A stretch of DNA of 64,000 bases from Pseudodesulfovibrio cashew (GCF_009762795.1 NZ_CP046400.1:2085501-2149500), one strand, 5' to 3'; positions 42,937 through 52,027 are shown, counted from the first letter of the stretch. Translations and numbers: made by a program. The notes: generated by a model not told the origin, from the sequence alone.

Positions 42937-45030
42937 ATGCGTCTGTTTTCACGCCTGAAGTTCCGCACCAAGCTCAACCTGGGCATCTCCGCCATCCTGA
43001 TCATCATGGCGATTCTGCTCTTGCCGCTGGTGGGCAACATGACCTCCAACACGTTGGTGGAGGAGTCCAAGAAGCGCGGCTCGGCCCTGGCCGAATCCAT
43101 GGCTTCCCAGGCGGTTGAGCCGCTTCTGGCCAAGGATTTCCTGCGGCTCAAGAACATGGTCGACGAGAAGATCGCCGTGGGCGATGTGGTCTACGTCTTT
43201 GTCCAGGACAACAACGGGCACGTGCTCGCGCATACTTTTCACGGGGGATTTCCCACCGACCTGATCCGGGCCAACTCCGTGGGCAACGGGCTCAAGGTGC
43301 ACATCCAGCTTCTGGCCGACGGCATCGGCCGCATCTATGACTTCGCCTCGCCGGTGGCCGTGGACAACAACCGCATCGGCACCGTTCGAATCGGCCTCTC
43401 CAAGACGCGCATCGACGCCACGGTCAACCGGCAGTTGACCACCATGGCCATGCTGGTGGCCGGGGTGCTTTTCCTGGCCACCCTTCTGGGTACGCTTTTC
43501 GCTCGCCAGGTGGCCAACCGGTTGGCCGTACTGCGCGAGCACGCCGAGGCCATGCTCATGGGCAACCTGGACGCCCACTCCGGCCCGACCAGCGGTACCC
43601 ACTGCTGGGAGAGGCAGCAGTGCGGATTGACCGTATGCCCGGCCTACGGCGAGACCAAGCGACGCTGCTGGTATATCGCCGGGACCATGTGCCCGGACTG
43701 CAAGGGCAAGGAGGTCCCCAAGAGCGGGATGTCCTCCTGCCAGAACTGCCGCGTCTATCGTGAGAGTGCCGGCGACGAGCTGCAGGACCTTGCCGAGACC
43801 TTCGACGTCATGGCCCTTTCCCTCAAGACGCACATCGAGGAGCTGCGCGACGCCGAGGCCAACCTTCGCGACCAGCAGCGCCTCACGCGCACCATTCTGG
43901 ACGTGACCCCGGATCGCGTCTCCCTGGTGGATACCACCATGCGCTACCAGGGCGCGAACAAGAGCTTCGCCGAGCATGTGGGCATGAGCCTGGAAAAGAT
44001 CGTTGGCAAGACCGACTTCGATTTCTTCGAGGAAAAGGTGGCCGAGGAGCGCCACCTGGCCGGACGCGACATCCTCCAGTCCGGGGAGCGGTTGGACACC
44101 CAGCAGATGGTCATGGACGGAGACAAGGAACGCTGGTTCCACGTGGTCTGCATCCCGGTCCATGGCGAGGACGGGCGGATCACCGGCCTGCTCCGCAACG
44201 AGCGCGACATAACGGACATCAAGGGATACGAGAAACAGCTCATCCAGGCCCAGAAGATGGAGTCGCTGGGTCTGTTGGCAGGTGGCGTGGCCCACGAGAT
44301 CAATACGCCGCTGGGCATTATCCTCGGCTATTCCCAGCTCCTTCAGGAAGACGTGGAGGACGGCTCCCAGATCCAGCAGGACCTCGGAATCATCGAGAAG
44401 CAGACCCAGGTGTGCAAGAAGATCGTGGCGGACCTGCTCGGGTTCTCGCGCCAGTCCCATTCCGCCAAGCGGGAAATGTGCTTCAACAACTCGGTCATGG
44501 AGGCCGTCTCCCTGGTCCGGCATACCTTCGAGCTGGACAAGGTGGTGATCGTCACCGAGCTCGACGACCGGTATCCCATCATCTACGGCGACCCGGAGAA
44601 GCTCAAGCAGGTCTGGATCAATCTGCTCAACAACAGCCGCGACGCCATCGGCAAGAACGGCGTCATCCTTATCCGCACCAAACTGGATACCCCCAACGGC
44701 GTGGTCTCCCTCTGGCTGGCGGACAGCGGCATGGGCATAGACAAGGAAGACCTGAAGAACATTTTCGACCCGTTCTACTCCACCAAGCCGGTGGGCGTGG
44801 GAACGGGGCTCGGCCTGTCCGTATCCTTCGGCATCATAGAGGATCACGGCGGGCATATCTCTGCATCCAGCCCGGTTCCGGAGGAGATCAACTTTCCTGA
44901 GAACGAAGGATGCGAGTACGGCCCCGGCACCGTTTTCGAGGTGGTGCTGCCGTTGGATCACAGCGACGGCACCCCGACCAGATCCGTCGGGGATAATGAA
45001 ATCAAGCCCAACGGGGACGATATCCCCTAA
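42937..45030 (+). CDS. PAS sensor histidine kinase with cysteine-rich insert
   Basis: A 697-residue kinase: membrane segment near 15-35, periplasmic domain of about 130 residues, second membrane segment near 170-190, HAMP, a Cys-rich insert, a coiled linker, a PAS domain (ILDVTPDRVSLVDTTMRY...), HisKA (VAHEINTPLG) and HATPase (NLLNNSRDA, DSGMGI, GTGLGLSVSF). The insert at about residues 225-275 has nine cysteines in CWERQQCGLTVC, RRCWYIAGTMCPDC and SSCQNC, resembling a two-CW type module; it may hold an Fe-S cluster or metal. It is cytoplasmic, just below the membrane. Start ATG 42937 chosen; an in-frame GTG lies 2 codons upstream. Confidence 0.88.
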   Translation: MRLFSRLKFRTKLNLGISAILIIMAILLLPLVGNMTSNTLVEESKKRGSALAESMASQAVEPLLAKDFLRLKNMVDEKIAVGDVVYVFVQDNNGHVLAHTFHGGFPTDLIRANSVGNGLKVHIQLLADGIGRIYDFASPVAVDNNRIGTVRIGLSKTRIDATVNRQLTTMAMLVAGVLFLATLLGTLFARQVANRLAVLREHAEAMLMGNLDAHSGPTSGTHCWERQQCGLTVCPAYGETKRRCWYIAGTMCPDCKGKEVPKSGMSSCQNCRVYRESAGDELQDLAETFDVMALSLKTHIEELRDAEANLRDQQRLTRTILDVTPDRVSLVDTTMRYQGANKSFAEHVGMSLEKIVGKTDFDFFEEKVAEERHLAGRDILQSGERLDTQQMVMDGDKERWFHVVCIPVHGEDGRITGLLRNERDITDIKGYEKQLIQAQKMESLGLLAGGVAHEINTPLGIILGYSQLLQEDVEDGSQIQQDLGIIEKQTQVCKKIVADLLGFSRQSHSAKREMCFNNSVMEAVSLVRHTFELDKVVIVTELDDRYPIIYGDPEKLKQVWINLLNNSRDAIGKNGVILIRTKLDTPNGVVSLWLADSGMGIDKEDLKNIFDPFYSTKPVGVGTGLGLSVSFGIIEDHGGHISASSPVPEEINFPENEGCEYGPGTVFEVVLPLDHSDGTPTRSVGDNEIKPNGDDIP

Positions 45031-45039
45031 GGAGGAATC

Positions 45040-45399
45040 ATGGCCAATATTATCGTTGTGGACGACATCTCGGACGCGGGCCTGCTGGTCAAACGCATTC
45101 TGGAAAGGAAGGGACACACGGTCAATGCCTTCACCGAGGAGGAGGATGCCCTGAAGTTTGCGGGAGGCAACCCCGTGGACCTCGCCATCCTGGACATCAA
45201 GCTGAAGAAGATGACCGGGGTGGAGGTGCTGGAGGAGCTCAAGAAGGTCAGCCCGGACATCAAGGCGATCATGCTCACCGGCTATCCCACCCTGGAGACC
45301 GCTCGGGAGTCGTTGCGACTGGGCGCTCAGGAGTATTGCGTCAAGCCCATCAACAAGGACGAACTGGAAACCAAGGTGGCGGAAGTCATCGGCGCCTAG
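45040..45399 (+). CDS. Single-domain response regulator
   Basis: A 119-residue stand-alone receiver. The phospho-acceptor Asp lies in DLAILDIKLKKMTG, with acidic pair VVDDIS at the N-terminus, conserved Thr in MLTGYPT and Lys in YCVKPIN. It has no output domain, so it probably passes phosphate to or controls a partner protein. It lies 9 bp after the kinase gene with AAGGAGG upstream and is the likely cognate receiver. Confidence 0.92.
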   Translation: MANIIVVDDISDAGLLVKRILERKGHTVNAFTEEEDALKFAGGNPVDLAILDIKLKKMTGVEVLEELKKVSPDIKAIMLTGYPTLETARESLRLGAQEYCVKPINKDELETKVAEVIGA

Positions 45400-45438
45400 G
45401 CGGATACGGCCCGCTCCCATCGGAACCAAGGAAGATTC

Positions 45439-47901
45439 ATGCAGCTTACCCAGCTTTTCAAACACTGGTCCTATCAGGTCTTCGCCCCCGGCACGCTGCT
45501 GCGGCGCAAGTACGAGGCGTTCAAGTCCCTCCTCAAGCACGACGCCATCGCCCTGGAGCTCATCGCCGACCTGGAGGAGATGTTCTACGGCGAAACCCTG
45601 GCCGATCGGCAGCGGGCAAACCACCTGGCTGCCAGGCTCTCCGAGGCAGTAGGGACCATGGCAGGGCAGTTGGTGGAGATGAACCCTACCGGCTACATGG
45701 ATCTGCCGGAGTATTTCCGCAAGATCGACTTCTACGTGCGCATGGCCCTGGAGCTGGACATGCCCGAGGTGGGGCCGCCGTATATCCTCTCTTTGGAGGA
45801 CGCGGGGTCCTTCCCCAAGCTGGCCGGGGGCAAGGCGTCCAACCTGGGCCGCGCCGCCAACGTTGAAGGCATCCCGGTGCCCAAGGGGTTCGTGATTACC
45901 GCCAACGCCTACAACTATTTCATCGATTACAACGGGCTGAACGAGGACATCGAGGCGTGTCTGCGCCAGATGGTGGTAGGCGACCGGGACCTGCTGGCCC
46001 GGCTGACCCTGGAGGTGCAGGAGCTGATCATGTCGGGCGAGGTTCCCGAGGAGATCGCCCGGGGCATCCGCTTCGCGGTGTCCGAGATCATCGAGGGCGA
46101 AGACCTTATCGCCGTGCGCTCCAGCGCCCTTGCCGAGGACGGCGAAATTTCCTTTGCCGGTCAGTACGCCAGCGAGCTCAACGTGGAGCCCAACGACGTG
46201 CTGGAGGCGTACAAGCGGGTCATGGCGGGCAAGTACTGCCCTCGCGCCGTGTCCTACCGTATCGCCAACGGGCTGACCGACTCGGAGACGGCCATGGCCG
46301 TGCTGGTCCTGCCCATGGTGGACGCGGACAACGCGGGCGTGGTCTATTCCATGGACCCGGACTGCTGGGGCGGCAACTCCATCGGCATCTATGGTGTGCG
46401 CGGTCTTGGAGAGGGCTTGGTGGACGGCTCCATTTCACCGGCCAAGGCGACCCTGACACGGGGAGACACGCCCGTGCTCGACACGGATTGCACCCCGGAT
46501 GCAGGCGGCCTGCCGAGCGAGGAGACGTTGTTGCAATTGGCCCGACACGCCATGACCCTGGAGGAGGCCTTTGGTTGTCCTCAGGACATCGAGTGGGCCG
46601 AGGACGTCACCGGCAAGCTCTATATTTTGCAGACCAGGCCGTTGCAACGGGAGCGCAAGGGTGCCGAGGTCCATCAGGACCCGGTGGGCGTGAAGCCATG
46701 GGCCGAAGGCCTGGAGCGGGCGTCTGCCGGGGTGGGCTGCGGCGAGGTCTACTACGCCCCCACGGGCGAGAAGATCGCCCGCATCCCCGAGGGCGCGGTG
46801 GTCATCACCCCGACCCTCAAGCCGTCCCTGCTCACCTTCATCAACAAGATGAGCGCGGTCATTTCCTCAACCGGCAGCCGGGCCAGCCACTTCGCGTCCG
46901 TGGCGCGGGAGATGGGCGTCCCGGTGCTGGTGGGTAAGCTAGACGAGGAGCTCGAACCGGGCGAGGTCGTCACCGTGGATGGCGCTTCTGGCATCATCTA
47001 CATGGGGTGCGTCGAGTCCCTGCTGACCCGCGCCCGGGGCGGCAAGATCGCGCCCAGGCGCGTCGTCGAACAGTACGAAAAGGTTGTGCCGATCACGGTC
47101 CGCCTCAACCTGACCAACCCGGAGGCGGAAAACTTCACGCCCGAAGGGTGCAGGTCCATGCATGACGTGGTCCGCTTCTGCCACGAGAAGTCCGTGGGCG
47201 AGATGTTTTCCATCGTGGACAAGCGGGGGCGGGGCATGTACGCGGCCAAGCGGCTGAAGACCAACCTCCCCCTGGTCATGTATCTTCTCGACCTGGGAGA
47301 CGGTCTCTTTTCCGGGAAGGAGAAGGAGAAGCTGGTCACCCCCCAGGACATCAAGAGCCGCCCCATGTGGGCGCTCTGGTACGGGCTCTCTGACGAGCGC
47401 GTGCAGTGGCCGAACAAACTGACGCACATGGACTGGGAGGAGTTCGACAAGGTGGCCGGAGGCATCTTCAGCTTCGACTCCAAGCTCCTGGCCAGCTACG
47501 GCCTCATCTCCGATGACTATCTCCACCTGATGATCCGCTTCGGCTACCACTTCTCGGTGGTGGACTCCATTTGCGGGCCGGATACAGGGGCCAACTACAT
47601 CAATTTCCGTTTCAAGGGCGGCGGGGCCGGATTCGACCAACGCCTCCTGCGCCTGGAGTTCATTCGGCGCGTGCTGGAGCGCTACGGTTTCGAAACTTCG
47701 ACCCGCGGGGACATGATCGACGCCAGATGCGCCCGCCTCGGGGAGAACGATACGCGTCGCCTCCTGGCCCGGCTTGGCTATCTCATGGCCATGACCCGGC
47801 TCATGGACATGCGCCTGGATGACGAGGAACAGGTGGAAGCGGAAGTGGAACGGTTCATTGCAGACGCGGAGAATCGGGATGTTCGGAAAGAAAGCATGTA
47901 A
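45439..47901 (+). CDS. PPDK/PEP-synthase-like phosphotransferase without PEP barrel
   Basis: An 820-residue protein. An N-terminal helical region of about 110 residues precedes an ATP-grasp PPDK_N domain (KLAGGKASNLGRAANVEGIPVPKGFVIT, then AVRSSALAEDGEISFAGQ). A mobile phosphohistidine domain follows with STGSRASHFASVAREMGVPVLVG, whose His is the predicted phospho-carrier. The PEP/pyruvate-binding TIM barrel of PpsA and PPDK is absent; instead about 290 residues of unfamiliar sequence follow. The phosphate acceptor is therefore unknown. It lies in an operon between a response regulator and a phosphatase, which suggests a phosphorylation-control circuit rather than gluconeogenesis. Confidence 0.82.
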   Translation: MQLTQLFKHWSYQVFAPGTLLRRKYEAFKSLLKHDAIALELIADLEEMFYGETLADRQRANHLAARLSEAVGTMAGQLVEMNPTGYMDLPEYFRKIDFYVRMALELDMPEVGPPYILSLEDAGSFPKLAGGKASNLGRAANVEGIPVPKGFVITANAYNYFIDYNGLNEDIEACLRQMVVGDRDLLARLTLEVQELIMSGEVPEEIARGIRFAVSEIIEGEDLIAVRSSALAEDGEISFAGQYASELNVEPNDVLEAYKRVMAGKYCPRAVSYRIANGLTDSETAMAVLVLPMVDADNAGVVYSMDPDCWGGNSIGIYGVRGLGEGLVDGSISPAKATLTRGDTPVLDTDCTPDAGGLPSEETLLQLARHAMTLEEAFGCPQDIEWAEDVTGKLYILQTRPLQRERKGAEVHQDPVGVKPWAEGLERASAGVGCGEVYYAPTGEKIARIPEGAVVITPTLKPSLLTFINKMSAVISSTGSRASHFASVAREMGVPVLVGKLDEELEPGEVVTVDGASGIIYMGCVESLLTRARGGKIAPRRVVEQYEKVVPITVRLNLTNPEAENFTPEGCRSMHDVVRFCHEKSVGEMFSIVDKRGRGMYAAKRLKTNLPLVMYLLDLGDGLFSGKEKEKLVTPQDIKSRPMWALWYGLSDERVQWPNKLTHMDWEEFDKVAGGIFSFDSKLLASYGLISDDYLHLMIRFGYHFSVVDSICGPDTGANYINFRFKGGGAGFDQRLLRLEFIRRVLERYGFETSTRGDMIDARCARLGENDTRRLLARLGYLMAMTRLMDMRLDDEEQVEAEVERFIADAENRDVRKESM

Positions 47902-48961
47902 GGGACCGGTCTACCAGGTGACCTGGGTCACGGATCAGCTCGGCGTGGGGCAGGCTCCCATGAGCCACCCGCAGCTCGACGCCATCCGGGCTCAGGGTAT
48001 CGACGCGATCCTCAACCTCTGCGGAGAATTCTGCGATCTGCATGACATCGAGGCGGATGCGGGTTTCGAGGTACATTACCTGCCCCTGGAAGACGAGGAG
48101 GCCCCCGGTCTCATCGAGCTGGAAAAGGCTCTGGAGTGGCTGGACGAGGCCATCTATCTGGGCAAGAAGGTGCTCATTCACTGTCGCCACGGCATCGGAC
48201 GCACCGGCACCGTGCTCAATTCCTACCTGTTGCGGCGGGGCCTGGGCCACAAGCTGGCAGGCAAGGCCCTCAAGAAGCTGCGGAGCAAGCCCGCCAATTT
48301 CGTACAGTGGCGCACCGTGCGCAAGTACGGCAAGAAGTCGGGTCAGCTCACCGTGCGAGAGCCGAGCCTCGAGTTCAAGCGACTGGTGGACCTTTCGCCG
48401 TTCTTCAACGACTACAACGAGGTCGTGGAGCGGGTGGAGGAGTTCGTGGGCGAGCAGGGCGCGGGACACGCCTGCGGCCTGGACCACGACCAGTGCTGTC
48501 ACACCCCGGTCCGCCTCTCGCTGGCCGAGGCGGTGCACATCAGCCACCGGATCAACATCGAGCTGACCAACGAAAAACGGATCGAGGTCATCGAGCGGGC
48601 CGTGGAGACGGCCCAGGCCGAACGAAAGACCGCATCGGCCATCGGCACCGAGGGAGAGAGCAGCGAATACTGCCTGTCCGAGGCGGGCGCGGTCTGTCCG
48701 TTGCTGGAAGAGGGCGTTTGCATGCTCTTTTCCCACCGCCCCATCCAGTGCCGGGTTTTCGGCCATGACCAGAGCATGGACGGCGAGTTGTGGTCCTCGC
48801 TGCTCACGCCCGCATTGGAAAAGATATCCTCGGAGATCTGGTTTGCCTACACGGGCTCTCTGGCCTCCTGTCTGCCGCTGTTCTCCCTGCCCGACGTGGT
48901 CTCAGGCAAGTTCATGGAGACCATCTTCAAGCTGATGATGGAGCAGGGGCTGGATTCCTGA
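47879..48961 (+). CDS. Dual-specificity phosphatase fused to YkgJ-like metal-binding domain
   Basis: A 360-residue fusion. The N-terminal half (about 1-160) is a DSP/tyrosine-phosphatase fold with the P-loop HCRHGIGRTG (C-X5-R intact). The C-terminal half resembles the YkgJ/UPF0153 zinc- or iron-chelating domain, with CGLDHDQCCHTP, later AVCPLLEEGVCMLFSHRPIQCRVFGHD. The start overlaps the upstream gene by 23 bp, so translation is coupled. It may reverse a phosphorylation made by the adjacent PPDK-like enzyme, with activity gated by metal or redox state; that link is inferred from position. Confidence 0.8.
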   Translation: MFGKKACKGPVYQVTWVTDQLGVGQAPMSHPQLDAIRAQGIDAILNLCGEFCDLHDIEADAGFEVHYLPLEDEEAPGLIELEKALEWLDEAIYLGKKVLIHCRHGIGRTGTVLNSYLLRRGLGHKLAGKALKKLRSKPANFVQWRTVRKYGKKSGQLTVREPSLEFKRLVDLSPFFNDYNEVVERVEEFVGEQGAGHACGLDHDQCCHTPVRLSLAEAVHISHRINIELTNEKRIEVIERAVETAQAERKTASAIGTEGESSEYCLSEAGAVCPLLEEGVCMLFSHRPIQCRVFGHDQSMDGELWSSLLTPALEKISSEIWFAYTGSLASCLPLFSLPDVVSGKFMETIFKLMMEQGLDS

Positions 48962-48997
48962 CCTCCCGCACTCCGCGCCGCCGGTCCTTCCGGGCGG

Positions 48998-50347
48998 CTA
49001 TGCCGGGTCCACCAGGATGGCGACCACGTCCATGACGTTGGTCCGGGTCGGCCCGGTTCTGAGCAGGGTCCCCGCATTGTCGAAGAACGCGTAGGCGTTG
49101 TTGTCATTCAGGTATTCGCGTGCGGCCAGGGACTGCTCGTCAGAGCGGGCCACGGTGTCCGGCAGGACCAGCGCGCCGGCCGCGTCCGTGGGGCCGTCCG
49201 TGCCGTCGGTGCCGAGGCTCATGACGGCCACGCGCTCGCGGCAGTGCTGCATGCCCGAGAGCTCCACCACTGCGGCCAGGGCCAGTTCCTGGTTGCGTCC
49301 GCCCAGTCCCTTGCCCTTGATCGTTACCGTTGTCTCGCCTCCGGCCAGCAGGCAGACTGGCGGCTGTATGCCGTGTTTCCCTTCGCAGTATTCACCGGCC
49401 AGGCGAATGAGGTCTGCGGCCACTTCCCTGGCCTCGCCCTGCATGGCTCCATCAACCACGATCGGCGTGTAGCCCATCTCCCGCGCCGCTTCGGCCGCTC
49501 CGGCCACGGCCATGCCGTTGCCCGCGACGATGACGTTGCGCACCTTTTGGAAACACGGATCGTCCGCCTTGAGGGTCTCCGGGATGTCGCCCGAGCAGCC
49601 TCCGGCAATGACCTTGGTCACCTCATCCGGGGCCTTGCTGCACAGGGCGTATTTGTCCAGGGTGGCCTGGCAGTCAAGGAAGGTGGACGCGTCCGGCGCG
49701 GTGGGGCCGGAGCCGATGACGTCCAGGGCGTCACCCACCACGTCCGAGATGATCAGCGAGCAGACCGTGGCCGGTTCCAGCGCCTTGGCCAGCCGACCGC
49801 CCTTGAACAGGGAGAGGTGCTTGCGGATGGCGTTGATCTCGCCGATGTCCGCCCCGCACTCCAGCAGGCGGCGGGTGACGTCCTGCTTGATGCGCAGGGT
49901 GACCGGCGGGCAGGGGGCCGGGACCAGGGCGCTCGCCCCTCCCGAGAGCAGGCAGAAGACCAGGTCGCGCTCCGTGGCGCCCTTGGCCAGGGAGAGGAGC
50001 TCTCGCGCCGCGCGTTCCCCGGCCAGGTCCGGGACCGGATGGCCGGATTCGAGCACGCGCGTTCTGGTGAGGGGCAGGTCGTGGCCGTACTTGGTGGCGA
50101 CAATGCCGCCGTGCAGATCGTCGCCGAGGAGGTCCTCCATGGTTTCGGCCATGGCCGCCGAGGCCTTGCCCGCGCCCAGGAGAAAGATGCGTTCGTATTG
50201 CTTGAGGTCGTAATCGCAGCCGTCCACGGTGAGGATGTCTCCCTTGCGGGAGACGGCCGCGCGGATGGCCGGGTCCGGTGCCACGGCCTCTATGGTCCTG
50301 TCCACGATGCGCATGAGCTGCGTCTTTTTTTCCAGGTAGGTTGTCAT
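48998..50347 (-). CDS. Glycerate 2-kinase (GckA/MOFRL type)
   Basis: A 449-residue glycerate kinase of the DUF4147/MOFRL family. It carries the N-terminal glycine-rich LLGAGKASAAMAE, CLLSGGASALV and the MOFRL segment MSLGTDGTDGPTDAAGA with NRN-type GGRNQELAL. It makes 2-phosphoglycerate from D-glycerate. Downstream of a D-2-hydroxyacid dehydrogenase in the same operon, so the pair can convert hydroxypyruvate to 2-phosphoglycerate. Start MTTYLEKK at 50347 is preferred; the longer frame is upstream sequence with poor composition. Confidence 0.9.
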   Translation of the reverse strand: MTTYLEKKTQLMRIVDRTIEAVAPDPAIRAAVSRKGDILTVDGCDYDLKQYERIFLLGAGKASAAMAETMEDLLGDDLHGGIVATKYGHDLPLTRTRVLESGHPVPDLAGERAARELLSLAKGATERDLVFCLLSGGASALVPAPCPPVTLRIKQDVTRRLLECGADIGEINAIRKHLSLFKGGRLAKALEPATVCSLIISDVVGDALDVIGSGPTAPDASTFLDCQATLDKYALCSKAPDEVTKVIAGGCSGDIPETLKADDPCFQKVRNVIVAGNGMAVAGAAEAAREMGYTPIVVDGAMQGEAREVAADLIRLAGEYCEGKHGIQPPVCLLAGGETTVTIKGKGLGGRNQELALAAVVELSGMQHCRERVAVMSLGTDGTDGPTDAAGALVLPDTVARSDEQSLAAREYLNDNNAYAFFDNAGTLLRTGPTRTNVMDVVAILVDPA

Positions 50348-50467
50348 TGATATTCCGTTCGGGCGGTTTGTGGTTTTGAGGTGGTGAGATAACGGACACG
50401 CGCGAGGGAGCGGTGCGCCGGAGCGCTCCATTCCCTTTTTCCATAATATGCCGTGTCCCGAGTCTCG

Positions 50468-51451
50468 TCAGCCCTTGAAGAGCTCCGGGTTGAGGCAGGT
50501 CTCGGGTTGTTTACCCCTGAGCATAGCGGTCAGGTTGCGTGCGGCGAGAGTGGCCATGTCCGTGCGCGAAGAGATGGTGGCCGAGCCCACGTGCGGCAAC
50601 ACGATGACGTTGTCCAGCTCTGCCAGGCCCGGATCCATGGCGGGTTCGTTTTCGTAGACGTCCAGCCCGGCTCCTGCGATCTGACCGCTCTTCAGGGCGG
50701 CGGCCAGGTCTGCCTCCTTGATCACCGGCCCGCGCGCGGTGTTCACTATGTAGGCGGTCTCCTTCATGCGCGCAAAGGCCGAGGCGTCGAAGAGGTGCCT
50801 GGTGCCGTCCGTCAGCGGACAGTGCAGGGATATGAAATCGGATTCCTCCAGCAGACGGTCGAAGGTGACCAGCTCGGCGTTCAGTTCGTCTTCGAGCACC
50901 GCGTTGTGGCGGCCCGAGGAACTGGTATAGAGGACTTTCATGTTGAACCCGCGGGACATCAGGGCCATGGCCGTACCGATGCGCCCCGCGCCCACGATGC
51001 CCAGGGTCTTGCCCTTGACGTCGCCGCCGATGAACTGAAGCGGACCCCAGCCGGTCCACGCGCCCGAGCGCATGACCTTGTCCGTCTCCACTATGCGCCG
51101 GGCCACCCCGAAGAGCAGCGCCCAGGCAAGCTCCGCCGTGGCGTCGGTGAGCACGCCCGGGGTGTTGGAGACAGGGATTCCGCGCCGTGTGGCTTCGGCC
51201 ACGTCGATGTTGTCGAAGCCCACCGCGTAGTTGGCGTACCCCTTCAGGCGGGCGGCCGCGTCGAAGAATTCCCCGTCGATCCTGTCGGAGAGCATGCCGA
51301 TGACGCCATCGTAGGCGGCGGCTTTTTCGAGCAGCTCGGCGCGGGTGAGGGGAGCGTCTTCCGGGTTGATGTCCACTTCGGCCACTTCCGCCAGCAGGTC
51401 GAGTCCGGCCTGGGGAATCCGCCGGGTCACGTATACCGAATGGGGTTTCAT
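50468..51451 (-). CDS. D-2-hydroxyacid dehydrogenase (hydroxypyruvate/glyoxylate reductase-like)
   Basis: A 327-residue NAD(P)-dependent dehydrogenase. The nucleotide motif GKTLGIVGAGRIGTAMA (GxGxxG) is followed by catalytic Arg in NTARGPVIKE, a Glu in YENEPAMDPGL and the His in LPHVGSAT. Together these make up the R-E-H triad of the family. It probably reduces hydroxypyruvate or glyoxylate to glycerate or glycolate and supplies the neighbouring glycerate kinase. It begins 4 bp after the ATL gene stop. Confidence 0.92.
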   Translation of the reverse strand: MKPHSVYVTRRIPQAGLDLLAEVAEVDINPEDAPLTRAELLEKAAAYDGVIGMLSDRIDGEFFDAAARLKGYANYAVGFDNIDVAEATRRGIPVSNTPGVLTDATAELAWALLFGVARRIVETDKVMRSGAWTGWGPLQFIGGDVKGKTLGIVGAGRIGTAMALMSRGFNMKVLYTSSSGRHNAVLEDELNAELVTFDRLLEESDFISLHCPLTDGTRHLFDASAFARMKETAYIVNTARGPVIKEADLAAALKSGQIAGAGLDVYENEPAMDPGLAELDNVIVLPHVGSATISSRTDMATLAARNLTAMLRGKQPETCLNPELFKG

Positions 51452-51455
51452 ATCA

Positions 51456-51806
51456 TTATCCTTGTGGTTGGTCGTTGTTGCAGGGGGCGGCGTCCGCTTG
51501 CGGCCGCCACAGCCAGCGCTTCAGTTCCACGCGGTCCCGTTGGTCGAAGGTCACGCCCTCGGCCTCCAGCAGCTCCCGCTGGAGGTCGCCGCCGCGTTGG
51601 GCGGGGAGGCCGATGCTGCCGTCCTTGCGGATGACCCGGTGCCAGGGAAGGCCCTCCTTGCGCGAGGACGAATGGAGGATGCGGACGACCTGCCGGGCTG
51701 CTCTGGGAGATCCGGCCATGGCCGCCACCGCACCGTAGGTGGTTACCTTGCCCCGGGGGATGGCGTGGATGCGTTCGATGACGCGCCGGGTGAACGGGAG
51801 AGTCAT
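51456..51806 (-). CDS. Alkyltransferase-like protein (ATL), MGMT homologue without active Cys
   Basis: A 116-residue protein with only the DNA-binding domain of O6-alkylguanine-DNA alkyltransferase (IPRGKVTTYGAVAAMAG, RQVVRILH). The catalytic PCHRV is PWHRV, so the acceptor Cys is replaced by Trp. Such ATL proteins bind alkylated bases and pass them to nucleotide excision repair. First gene of the leftward operon. The ATG at 51806 lacks a strong ribosome-binding site, so the exact start is uncertain. Confidence 0.88.
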   Translation of the reverse strand: MTLPFTRRVIERIHAIPRGKVTTYGAVAAMAGSPRAARQVVRILHSSSRKEGLPWHRVIRKDGSIGLPAQRGGDLQRELLEAEGVTFDQRDRVELKRWLWRPQADAAPCNNDQPQG

Positions 51807-52005
51807 GCTCGCATGGTAGCGATATGAGGGAGTGCAGTCCAGTCCCGGGCGCATTCGGGTTGTGTCGTTTCCGTTTCGAAATGAGGCGAGATTTCCCACC
51901 GGTTGGGTGGGAATCAGCCTTTTTTTGTTTTTTTTACCCCTCCCCGAGAGTCCTTGCCAACAGTGCGCTCTGCGAGTTTTTGAAAATAGAGATCATTCCT
52001 GAAAT

Positions 52006-52027
52006 CGATATTTATACATTAATATCG
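52006..52027. other. AT-rich inverted repeat upstream of hmc
   Basis: A perfect 7-bp inverted repeat CGATATT/AATATCG separated by 8 bp, in an AT-rich tract between the ATL gene and the hmc promoter. Possible operator. The rest of 51807-52074 shows no gene. Confidence 0.4.

Noticed and set aside
42949-45624. 891-codon minus-strand frame
   Set aside because: Antisense of the Cys-rich kinase and receiver genes, which have complete family motifs on the plus strand.
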